5,281 bases of DNA from Amphritea sp. (lineage in GTDB: Bacteria > Pseudomonadota > Gammaproteobacteria > Pseudomonadales > Balneatricaceae). The stretch spans positions 1-5,281 of the forward strand of contig JAGPUU010000350.1 of NCBI GenBank assembly GCA_018067325.1, read 5' to 3'. A model generated the notes under the pieces. It saw only the letters and a program-made list of their open reading frames with translations, did no database searches and was not told the DNA's origin. Positions 1-5,062 of the stretch are shown here, one piece after another. A program made the translations under genes and the position numbers. Each line of letters opens with the position of its first letter. Within the stretch, counting starts at the first letter, position 1.

Positions 1-7
1 TATATTA

Positions 8-44
8 TTGGTATTAAATATGTATTATGTATTTTTAATATCAA
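8..44. promoter_or_regulatory. Imperfect inverted repeat in the leader of the KfrA-like gene (candidate operator)
   Basis: TTGGTATTAAA (8-18) and TTTAATATCAA (34-44) are reverse complements at 10 of 11 positions. The 15-nt AT-rich centre TATGTATTATGTATT contains two tandem TATGTAT copies. KfrA-family proteins are known to repress their own promoters by binding inverted repeats near the start, so this is a reasonable self-operator. TATTAT (23-28) and TAATAT (36-41) are possible -10 elements inside it, but no convincing -35 is visible. The region is so AT-rich that part of the symmetry could be chance. Confidence 0.45.
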
Positions 45-68
45 AGAAGAAAAAGTAGCATCTAAATT

Positions 69-929
69 ATGACAACGTATGAAAAGGTTTTTGAGGTTGC
101 CGATAGCCTGCTGGCTCAAGGCAAAAGACCGACTCAGCAGATGGTGCGAAATGAGCTGGGCACTGGCAGCCTTACAACCATCAATAAAGCGCTGAACGAC
201 TGGTGGCAAGGTCTTGGGGTGCGATTGCTTGAAAAAAGTAAACGCCCGGATATTCCGGAGCCTGTTTTTGATAGCGCAAATGCGTTATGGCAGCAGGCTT
301 TGGCCTATGCTGAGCATCAGCTAAATGATCAGCGTCAGCAGCTGGAGCAGCGTTATCTAGCCTTGAAGGAGAAGCTTGATGACCGAAACGCTGCAGAACG
401 TGAAGACTTGCGCCATCTACAGAATATGTCTGACCGCCTTCTTTCTGAGAATCAACGCTGCCTTGAATCCATCTCAGAATTACAGCAAAAGCAGCTTTCT
501 CAGGAAGAGAGGGAGATGCGACTCGACGCAGAAAATCGAGATTATCGGCGTAAGGTAAAAGAGTATGAAATAACGCTGAAGCAACTAGAACAGGGGAGTG
601 GAGTCAATCAGCAGCAAGAATTACTGGAATATCAGCATAAAAATCAGTACCTTGAAGGGGAGTCTTCGAGGCTTGAAAAGCATGCTCAAAATTTGCTGGA
701 CGAAAACAAGCAATTGAAAGAAACGCTTTTTGATATTGAACGACAATCAATGAAAGAGAAGCACCAGCTTGAGCAAGTTATTGGGCAGCAGGATCTCCGT
801 TATCGAGAGCTTGAGCAGAAATCTAGTGCAGAATATGCAGACCCATTAATTGAGGCTCGGCTAGGTGAAAAAGATCGTGAGATTGAACGTCTTCACAATC
901 TATTGCAAAGCTTTAACTTAAAGACCTAA
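69..929 (+). CDS. KfrA-like DNA-binding protein with long coiled coil
   Basis: This 286-aa protein has a KfrA_N-type helix-turn-helix at residues 4-50: a helix ending LLAQGKRPT, then VRNELGTGSLTTINKALNDW, which fits the family pattern 'GkrPT..aVR..LG.GS..tI...l..W'. A proline-containing linker (about 58-66) leads into an almost unbroken Gln/Glu/Lys/Leu-rich coiled coil from about 70 to 280, with no membrane segment or signal peptide. KfrA proteins bind DNA as oligomers, autoregulate and assist plasmid maintenance; the Tn4651 resolution cofactor TnpT is described as a coiled-coil DNA-binding protein with a comparable role. The ATG at 69 fits the domain start; the nearest purine-rich stretch (44-55) is a distant, weak ribosome site. 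It is probably co-transcribed with the next gene (20-bp gap). Which partner it serves here, plasmid or recombinase, is inference. Confidence 0.88.
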   Translation: MTTYEKVFEVADSLLAQGKRPTQQMVRNELGTGSLTTINKALNDWWQGLGVRLLEKSKRPDIPEPVFDSANALWQQALAYAEHQLNDQRQQLEQRYLALKEKLDDRNAAEREDLRHLQNMSDRLLSENQRCLESISELQQKQLSQEEREMRLDAENRDYRRKVKEYEITLKQLEQGSGVNQQQELLEYQHKNQYLEGESSRLEKHAQNLLDENKQLKETLFDIERQSMKEKHQLEQVIGQQDLRYRELEQKSSAEYADPLIEARLGEKDREIERLHNLLQSFNLKT

Positions 930-949
930 CTAATTGAATATTTGAGACT

Positions 950-1408
950 ATGGATACTTATCTGGATAACGGTTCGTCATACGAAGATATCCTTGCAGGG
1001 ATTAAAGAATGCGATACTGATGGTGCAGTGTGTTGCACCGACGAGGCTGTTTTCTCGTTGGCAAAGGTCGTTCTTGTAAAGGAGAAGCTGGCCGGCATTA
1101 CTTTGCAGCTGGTTGATGATCAGGGTTACGCTACTCGCCAGGTCACCAGTAAGAAGCCATCTCAGGACCGGCCCAGTGATAGTCATCTTAGTACTCGTCA
1201 GACTGCGGTAATCCGGGCTCTTGAGAAAGTCATGTCACATTGCAGAAAAGAAGGTATTCAGCTTATTGGTTACAGTGATGAACTGGTTGCTATGCCGGTT
1301 GTTGTACGGGCAGATGATGTGTCCCCAGCGGTTGCATTAGATATTGAAACCCATGGCGTATATCGGGGGGCCGACAGCCTGCTAAATACTGATAATGATC
1401 AAGAATAG
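950..1408 (+). CDS. Hypothetical protein, 152 aa
   Basis: I do not recognise this protein. The N-terminal third (about 1-60) is acidic, mixed alpha/beta, with a CC pair at 28-29. A polar Ser/Lys/Asp-rich linker follows (about 67-82), then a likely helix (TAVIRALEKVMSHCRKEG) and a beta-rich part ending in VALDIETHGVYRGADSL. No transmembrane helix or signal peptide is seen, so it should be cytosolic. It starts 20 bp after the KfrA-like gene, with only a weak GAG (944-946) upstream of the ATG, which suggests translation linked to the preceding gene. Length, sensible composition and an open frame within an operon support a real gene. The opposite-strand open frames over it are shadows. No function is proposed. 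Confidence 0.75.
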   Translation: MDTYLDNGSSYEDILAGIKECDTDGAVCCTDEAVFSLAKVVLVKEKLAGITLQLVDDQGYATRQVTSKKPSQDRPSDSHLSTRQTAVIRALEKVMSHCRKEGIQLIGYSDELVAMPVVVRADDVSPAVALDIETHGVYRGADSLLNTDNDQE

Positions 1409-1425
1409 GTAAAGCAGGCTTTACA
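1408..1425. promoter_or_regulatory. GacA/UvrY-box-like palindrome upstream of the response regulator
   Basis: GGTAAAGCAGGCTTTACA begins at the last base of the preceding stop codon. It contains a perfect 7-bp inverted repeat (GTAAAGC/GCTTTAC) with a 2-bp centre. The site recognised by GacA/UvrY-type regulators is TGTAAG-N6-CTTACA; this matches at 9 of 12 specified positions with exactly the N6 spacing. Its centre lies about 50 bp upstream of a perfect TATAAT (1464-1469), a sensible activator position. As an RNA hairpin it has no T-run, so it is not a convincing terminator. Confidence 0.5.
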
Positions 1426-1440
1426 CACCTAAAGTATCCA

Positions 1441-1469
1441 CTGTAATCCAGCGCGTCGCCCGGTATAAT
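1441..1469 (+). promoter_or_regulatory. Candidate promoter of the response regulator
   Basis: A perfect sigma-70 -10 hexamer TATAAT lies at 1464-1469. The -35 position 17 bp upstream is a poor CTGTAA (1441-1446), as expected of an activator-dependent promoter. Transcription would start near 1476, giving a leader of about 30 nt. The GacA-box-like palindrome at 1408-1425 sits just upstream. Confidence 0.5.
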
Positions 1470-1508
1470 CGCCAAACCTCTACGTTTTCAAATGGATCTG
1501 AATTGTAT

Positions 1509-2174
1509 ATGAGCATGATCAAGATTTTGCTGGTTGATGATCACCCTGTTGTCAGGGCGGGCTTTCAACGCCTGCTGGATAATGACAGTCGGATAGATAT
1601 CGTTGCCGAAGCAAGTAGCGGTCAGGAAGCCATAGATAAGTATTTTTCAGTTCAGCCTGATATTGTCATTATGGATCTATCAATGCCTACCGATAGCTCA
1701 GAAAGCGATACAGCACAGGCTTATGGAGGGCTAGAGGCCATACGTATTATCAGGGCAAAAGACCCGGATGCTAAGGTTCTTGTGCTGACGGTTATGGAGA
1801 GCGAGCCGTTTCCAGCCCATGTGGTACAAGCGGGTGCCTCGGGTTATCTAACTAAACGTTGCGCGCCTGATGAACTCCTCAAGGCCGTTTATGAGATATC
1901 AGAAGGGCGCACATACTACGCTGAAAGCATTCGCGAGATGCTTGCTCCAGGTGCTTCTGACAGCAGCTCTCCTTTTAGCAGGCTCACTAAACGTGAATTT
2001 CAGATATTCTCCTGCCTCGCTGAGGGGCAGTCGGTCGCTTCGATCGCTGAAATGATGTTCCTAAGCCCGAAAACAGTACATGCTCACCGTGCCAATATCA
2101 TGCGCAAACTGAGTATTAATAATAATTCTGAACTTGTACATATCGCTATTCGTCATAATATTGTACAAGCCTGA
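1509..2174 (+). CDS. NarL/GacA-family two-component response regulator
   Basis: The N-terminal receiver domain begins MIKILLVDDHPVVRAG. Counting from the ATG at 1509, it has acidic pocket D10/D11, phospho-acceptor D56 (VIMDLSMP), switch Thr T94 (LVLTV) and Lys K116 (GYLTK). A LuxR-type helix-turn-helix occupies about 157-216 (LTKREFQIFSCLAEGQ, then LSPKTVHAHRANIMRKL). The closest remembered style is UvrY/GacA. An extra ten or so residues (TDSSESDTAQAY replacing a dipeptide) sit right after the phosphorylation loop and before GGLEA. The start is ambiguous: TTG 1503, ATG 1509 or ATG 1515 are all in frame, with a weak GGA at 1494-1496. The ATG at 1515 gives the most family-like N-terminus. No kinase gene is in the window, so it is an orphan here. 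Expected role: phosphorylation-dependent transcription activator. Confidence 0.93.
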   Translation: MSMIKILLVDDHPVVRAGFQRLLDNDSRIDIVAEASSGQEAIDKYFSVQPDIVIMDLSMPTDSSESDTAQAYGGLEAIRIIRAKDPDAKVLVLTVMESEPFPAHVVQAGASGYLTKRCAPDELLKAVYEISEGRTYYAESIREMLAPGASDSSSPFSRLTKREFQIFSCLAEGQSVASIAEMMFLSPKTVHAHRANIMRKLSINNNSELVHIAIRHNIVQA

Positions 2175-2192
2175 ACAATTTAACTTCAGGCT
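2168..2192 (+). other. Stem-loop overlapping the response-regulator stop codon
   Basis: AGCCTGAA (2168-2175) pairs perfectly with TTCAGGCT (2185-2192) around a 9-nt loop and includes the TGA stop. The following GTAATTGT is not a T-run, so it is at best a weak attenuator or an mRNA 3'-end stabiliser between this gene and the next. A second, overlapping pair, ACAATT (2175-2180) with AATTGT (2195-2200), could compete with it. Confidence 0.4.
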
Positions 2193-2231
2193 GTAATTGT
2201 GCGATAGTGAATACAATATGAGGCAGAGCCA

Positions 2232-2510
2232 ATGTATGACCAGGATCAGTCCGAACTAATTATTGAAGCTGATTTTATCTGGCGTGAAATTAACGTCGGT
2301 GATCAGATCTATCTTGATGCTGACTTCTACGTTGGCAATCAACGCATGCTTTGCAAGGGTGCACCTTATCAGGTACTAACTAAAATCGATAAAGCCTGTG
2401 GTGCTCAGGAGCTTATCGTACAGTCTTATCAAACCCGTGAGTTGATTGCAGTGTCTCCATATTTGGTTTGTAGTTATCAATGCCCGGACCAGCCAATCCT
2501 CATTTCCTAA
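2232..2510 (+). CDS. Hypothetical small protein, 92 aa
   Basis: I do not recognise this protein. It appears beta-rich: an acidic N-terminus, then VGDQIYLDADFYVG, CKGAPYQVLTKID and ELIVQSYQTRELIAV, alternating hydrophobic and polar residues as in a small barrel. It has four cysteines (CKG, ACG, VCS, QCP) but no regular metal-site spacing, and no signal peptide or membrane helix. The ATG at 2232 has a good ribosome site (TGAGG, 2219-2223, 8 nt upstream). It begins 57 bp after the response regulator on the same strand and ends just before an intrinsic terminator, so it is probably the last gene of that unit. A link to the regulator's function is inference from position only. Confidence 0.72.
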   Translation: MYDQDQSELIIEADFIWREINVGDQIYLDADFYVGNQRMLCKGAPYQVLTKIDKACGAQELIVQSYQTRELIAVSPYLVCSYQCPDQPILIS

Positions 2511-2531
2511 GTATTCCTTGTTCTATTTTTT

Positions 2532-2560
2532 GGGTTCGCTACTCAGCGAATCCTTCTGTT
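2532..2560 (+). terminator. Rho-independent terminator after the 92-aa gene
   Basis: GGGTTCGCT (2532-2540) pairs with AGCGAATCC (2545-2553): nine pairs including one G-T wobble, around the loop ACTC. It is followed by TTCTGTT. It lies 22 bp past the stop codon at 2510. On the opposite strand the hairpin is followed by A-rich sequence, so it works rightward only. Confidence 0.75.
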
Positions 2561-2626
2561 GAAAATACTCCAAATTACAATTAAAGCTTAAGCGGAGCAG
2601 GTAACGATTTTACTCTGTTAGCCATG

Positions 2627-2638
2627 CGTGCGGAGAGC
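2627..2638 (+). repeat. First copy of the GTGCGGAGAGC motif
   Basis: CGTGCGGAGAGC is identical over 12 bases to 2924-2935. The sequence after it (TGCCTCTGGC, a small GCC-TCT-GGC hairpin) differs from the later copies, so only the core is shared here. This is the left-most copy and lies before the AT-rich palindrome at 2783. Confidence 0.5.
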
Positions 2639-2782
2639 TGCCTCTGGCTATGATTACCGCCGAAACCTTCAGATTTTTCACGTAGCGCACATCGGTATTG
2701 GTTAATTCTAATAAATTGAAGTAAGTCATCGCTTTTGTCTAAGCCCTTGAATAGCAGTATTATCGACAATTATATAACTACG

Positions 2783-2798
2783 CATAATGTATATTATG
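2783..2798. repeat. AT-rich palindrome CATAAT-GTAT-ATTATG
   Basis: Perfect 6-bp arms flank a 4-bp centre, in a strongly AT-rich stretch (2760-2820) marking the left edge of the repeat region. It shares TATTATGT with the KfrA-like gene's leader (23-30), and ATTATGTAG follows shortly at 2811-2819. It may be a protein-binding site or part of a promoter; -10-like words occur on both strands but no good -35 pairs with them. Confidence 0.4.
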
Positions 2799-2923
2799 TT
2801 AAATAGGATAATTATGTAGATGATAGACAGTGCCCTTTGATCTCGTGCGTATTGTTATGGGTAGGTATTTAACGTAATCAAAGTTCTGCGAACAACTGGG
2901 CTGATTTACTGCTGTTTCTATAT

Positions 2924-2942
2924 CGTGCGGAGAGCGTCGAAG
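2924..2942 (+). repeat. Second copy of the motif, CGTGCGGAGAGCGTCGAAG
   Basis: This is identical at 18 of 19 positions to 3191-3209, the only difference being G for C in AGAGC/ACAGC. It is followed by a stem-loop in which TTTCAT (2950-2955) pairs with ATGAAA (2973-2978). The 19-bp near-identity stands out against the diverged surroundings. Confidence 0.7.
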
Positions 2943-3100
2943 GTTTAAGTTTCATGGGTAATATGACGCTGCATGAAATCTCCTGTCTTACAAATTCCGG
3001 TCTCAGTGCAATGCTATTCTGCATGAACCCCCGAACGTTTAGATTGAGTCTTTAGTGCTCCATGAGTTCAAAAACGTAAGATACGAATGACTACCCGAAC

Positions 3101-3172
3101 CTAGGCACAATTCTGTGAACTGCGATTAGGCGTTTAGTTAAAGCTAAAAGCTCATGCTCTATTTGTGCCTGG
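3101..3172. repeat. Long-range stem CTAGGCACAA / TTGTGCCTGG
   Basis: Positions 3101-3110 pair with 3163-3172 over ten pairs, with one G-T. The 52-nt interior contains a smaller TTTAG/CTAAA hairpin (3133-3137 with 3144-3148) and the word TTAGGCGTTTA (3126-3136). That word closely matches the direct repeats beside the recombinase gene. Helices starting AGG...CCT occupy the equivalent place in the two downstream repeats. Confidence 0.55.
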
Positions 3173-3190
3173 TTCTTGTTTGGTTAGTTA

Positions 3191-3209
3191 CGTGCGGACA
3201 GCGTCGAAG
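3191..3209 (+). repeat. Third copy of the motif, CGTGCGGACAGCGTCGAAG
   Basis: This is near-identical to 2924-2942 (18 of 19). It is followed within 20 nt by a hairpin in which GAT/CAT (3227-3233) pairs with GTG/ATC (3240-3247) around TGCTCT, resembling the better-formed hairpins at 3282 and 3459. Confidence 0.7.
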
Positions 3210-3264
3210 CTTGAGTATTCTGTGTAGATCCATTGCTCTGTGAAATCTAGCCGGTTTTGGTTTT

Positions 3265-3441
3265 AGATAGAATTGCTGGCAGATTCATTTTCTATGAATC
3301 ACGTGGAGTGACCATAGATCTCAATATTTAGGTTTTCCAATCAGCGTAAACCTGGCTGGTTTGTGACAGAGTTATTCTGGTCATTACGTTGTTATCAGTG
3401 TGTGCTGTAACGAAGCTCATGCTTTTGTGGTGACCCAATCC
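3265..3441. repeat. Degenerate tandem repeat, copy A (about 178 bp)
   Basis: The copy begins AGATAGAATTGCTGGCAG and ends before CCAGATG. The first 36 bases match copy B at 28 positions. The block 3339-3422 matches B's 3517-3600 at roughly 70% with one-base gaps; the part between is less alike. It contains three hairpins: GATTCAT/ATGAATC (3282-3300), AGGTTT/AAACCT (3330-3353) and TGAC/GTCA (3364-3383). Confidence 0.7.
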
Positions 3442-3619
3442 AGATGAACTTGCTAGCAGTTTAATTTTCTGTGAAACCACACAACGTAATCTAAGAGCTC
3501 TATACCGAGGGATTTTAATCAGCGGTGAGCCTTGCTGGTTTTTGACCGGGTCATTCAGGTTATTGGGTTTCTATAAGCAAGTACTGAAACGACGCCATGC
3601 GTGGGTGGCGATTAAATCC
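3442..3619. repeat. Degenerate tandem repeat, copy B (about 178 bp)
   Basis: It begins AGATGAACTTGCTAGCAG, directly after copy A, with matching positions offset by 177-179 throughout. Hairpins are retained at the same places: GTTTAAT/GTGAAAC around the same TTTCT loop (3459-3477), CGAGG/CCTTG (3506-3534) and TGACC/GGTTA (3543-3562). After 3620 the similarity stops, so there is no third full copy on the right. Confidence 0.7.
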
Positions 3620-3718
3620 AACGGGGATGTATTTAAAGACTGGGTGTTCTCAACAGTTTATTGATGCAGCCGCGAGCTAGCACTAATCATAGTGAGTTTA
3701 GTTAAGGCTGGTCCTTAA

Positions 3719-3729
3719 TAGGCGCTTAT
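3719..3729. repeat. Direct repeat TAGGCGCTTAT, left copy
   Basis: An exact 11-bp match to 3795-3805, 76 bp away; the inverted repeat lies between the two. With one flanking base (ATAGGCGCTTAT) it is itself a near-palindrome (10 of 12). It overlaps TATAAA (3727-3732), a possible -10 for the recombinase gene, so a protein bound here could repress that gene. Confidence 0.75.
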
Positions 3730-3732
3730 AAA

Positions 3733-3783
3733 GGGCTTTATTCAATTACCAGTAGTAGACACTACTGGTAATTGAATGAGCCT
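3733..3783. repeat. Perfect 17-bp inverted repeat (candidate recombination core or operator)
   Basis: ATTCAATTACCAGTAGT (3740-3756) and ACTACTGGTAATTGAAT (3761-3777) are exact reverse complements around AGAC. With one bulged T the stem continues outward (GGGCTT with GAGCCT, including wobbles) to 3733/3783. No T-run follows on either strand, so it is not a terminator. Symmetric arms about a short centre flanked by direct repeats are the usual layout of a tyrosine-recombinase core with accessory sites, as in the resolution site of the Tn4430 recombinase TnpI. It lies 58 bp upstream of the recombinase start. Confidence 0.8.
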
Positions 3784-3794
3784 ACACATACAAT

Positions 3795-3805
3795 TAGGCG
3801 CTTAT
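3795..3805. repeat. Direct repeat TAGGCGCTTAT, right copy
   Basis: Identical to 3719-3729 and located 30 bp before the recombinase start codon. Together the two copies bracket the inverted repeat almost symmetrically (10 bp before its left arm, counting the bulge-paired extension less, and 17 bp after its right arm). Confidence 0.75.
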
Positions 3806-3835
3806 CTCTGGTAACTATCTAAGGCTCACATCACT

Positions 3836-5062
3836 GTGTCGACCAAAAACTTTCCCGGCCTTCCTTTGTTTGATTCCGCTAAACACTTTAATCAGGTACC
3901 CAGGAATGAACTGTTTCCGGATCAGGCGCCCGCTGTCGAATCCTTTGTTATCAGTGTCCAGGTTGAAGGCGCTTTAGAAGATTATCGCTACACCAAGGAT
4001 TTTCTGTGTAGCTACAGTAAAAAGAGCCGTGATACCTATGATAAGTTTAGAGGTGATGCTGAACGACTTTTACTCTGGTCCTGGTTAATCAAAAAGAAAT
4101 CAATCGTGGCTTTGCGTCGACGTGATCTTGAGGAGTACACGGACTTCGTCGCCAGTCCAGACCCTCACTGGCAGGGAGAAACTACACAGAACAGGTTCTG
4201 CAGCCTGAATGGTACGCGTGAGCCGAATAGGGATTGGCGCCCTTTCCGCTCAGCTGGCGCTGGTAAAGGGCGGCTTAATACTAAGTCCTGGCAGGGATTG
4301 TTCTCCAATCTCAGTGTCTTTTTTAATTACTTAATGGCTGAAGATTATGCGCCGGGTAATCATATTCCAATTGTTAAGAAGAACTGTCCCTATCTGAGAC
4401 AAGAAACGGGTATCAATACCGCCCGGCGCTTGTCTGAGCTGCAATGGGAGTATTTGCTCAGTTCTGCAAAGGCTATGGCAGACGCTGATCCGCAGCATGA
4501 AAGGACCCTATTTGTTGTTGCTACCCTAAAATCGCTTAAATTACGTATCTCAGAACTTTCAGAAAGACCCAATTGGTTACCGGTGATGTCTCACTTTCAT
4601 CGTGATCACGAGGGTAACTGGTGGTTCCGCACATACGGCAAAGGCTCTAAAGAGCGGGATGTTTCAATTTCCAATGAATATATCGTGTTTCTTCAGCGCT
4701 ACCGTCAACACAGAGGCCTTACTCCCCTTCCCTCTAAAGATTCAGTTGAGCCCGTCGTTGAATCCCGAGTAAATAATCGTGGCCTTGGCAGTCGCCAGTT
4801 ACGCAATATTGTCGAGTACGCGTTGAATGAAGGTTGCCATTCCCTCATAAAGGATGGCTTTGATATAGAGGCCTCAGAACTTCGCGCCGCCACCACACAC
4901 TGGTTAAGACATACCGGTGCATCGATGGAAGTAGCGGCGGGTCGAAACCTTGCGCATGTTCAGGCAGATCTGGGGCACGGTAGCATCAGAACGACCGATG
5001 AGCTTTACGTTGATTCAGATAATATGGAGCGAGCTTCGAGCGCTAAGAGCCAAGAGGTTTAA
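3836..5062 (+). CDS. Tyrosine recombinase / integrase, 408 aa
   Basis: A site-specific DNA recombinase with the full catalytic set: R237 (LKLRISEL), K269 in GKGSKER, H355 and R358 in HWLRHT, H381 in LGHGSIRTT, and nucleophile Y391 (DELYVDSD). A SAM-like core-binding domain spans about 50-185 (SRDTYDKFRGDAERLLLWSWLI; NTKSWQGLFSNLSVFFNYLM); the catalytic domain is about 195-400. It belongs to the roughly 400-aa plasmid/island integrase group whose members share LSELQWEY, RDHEGNWWF.T.GKG.KERD and AAT.HWLRHTG. The start is GTG: an in-frame TAA at 3812 leaves little alternative, and AAGG (3821-3824) is a moderate ribosome site. The gene appears intact. It could integrate/excise an island or resolve transposition cointegrates; the sequence alone does not decide. 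The two minus-strand frames inside are shadows. Confidence 0.95.
   Translation: MSTKNFPGLPLFDSAKHFNQVPRNELFPDQAPAVESFVISVQVEGALEDYRYTKDFLCSYSKKSRDTYDKFRGDAERLLLWSWLIKKKSIVALRRRDLEEYTDFVASPDPHWQGETTQNRFCSLNGTREPNRDWRPFRSAGAGKGRLNTKSWQGLFSNLSVFFNYLMAEDYAPGNHIPIVKKNCPYLRQETGINTARRLSELQWEYLLSSAKAMADADPQHERTLFVVATLKSLKLRISELSERPNWLPVMSHFHRDHEGNWWFRTYGKGSKERDVSISNEYIVFLQRYRQHRGLTPLPSKDSVEPVVESRVNNRGLGSRQLRNIVEYALNEGCHSLIKDGFDIEASELRAATTHWLRHTGASMEVAAGRNLAHVQADLGHGSIRTTDELYVDSDNMERASSAKSQEV

Larger units (their letters stand above)
2860..3619. ncRNA. Candidate structured RNA or folded-DNA locus made of degenerate repeat modules
   Basis: Four successive modules can be anchored by a common segment: at 2924 and 3191 it is CGTGCGGA(G/C)AGCGTCGAAG, with weaker forms at 3397 and 3576. 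In the last two modules, order and spacing of three hairpins are kept: GATTCAT-TTTCT-ATGAATC type, AGG...CCT(G/T)G type, and TGAC...GT(C/T)A type. Module spacing shrinks from 267 to 206 to 179 bp. Conserved pairing in diverged sequence suggests selection on structure. Strand, promoter and ends are not identifiable by eye, and no known RNA family is recognised. A protein-binding or recombination array remains an alternative. Confidence 0.35.
2561..3715. other. Gene-free, repeat- and hairpin-rich region
   Basis: No frame on either strand carries a convincing gene. The longest open stretch is a 62-codon TTG-initiated frame on the minus strand (2581-2769), without recognisable content or ribosome site. 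The region instead holds recurring GTGCGGA(G/C)AGC blocks, seven loose copies of a (T)CTGTGAA-like core between 2884 and 3476, two adjacent 178-bp degenerate repeats (3265-3619), and several stem-loops. Stop codons are scattered in all frames, and repeat divergence does not follow codon periodicity. This favours structured RNA or DNA over a decayed gene. Confidence 0.6.

Noticed and set aside
376..558. Second-frame open reading frame inside the KfrA-like gene, and similar frames at 977-1186, 1290-1475, 1870-2055, 4390-4572 and 4705-4896
   Set aside because: All are short frames overlapping well-supported genes, without their own start signals or recognisable domains.
2532..2553. tRNA T-arm (GGTTCGCT...AATCC)
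   Set aside because: No acceptor, D or anticodon arms surround it. It is better explained as the terminator hairpin.
2581..2769. Minus-strand 62-codon open frame starting with TTG
   Set aside because: It has no ribosome site or recognisable sequence. The only TATAAT on that strand (2774-2769) overlaps the start codon, and the frame runs through the GTGCGGAGAGC motif shared with clearly non-coding copies.
2860..3619. CRISPR array
   Set aside because: The units are 178 bp or longer and diverged, with no short identical repeats separated by unique spacers.
2561..3715. Csr/Rsm-type regulatory RNA controlled by the GacA-like regulator
   Set aside because: GGA triplets are not enriched (fewer than a random sequence would give), and no GacA box lies at the region's start.
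3733..3783. Intrinsic terminator
   Set aside because: The hairpin is strong but has no T-run after it on either strand, and it lies within the likely leader of the recombinase.
2860..3805. Integron attC array
   Set aside because: No GTTRRRY/RYYYAAC box pairs are found at the ends of the repeats, no cassette genes lie between them, and the recombinase lacks any integron-specific feature I can point to.
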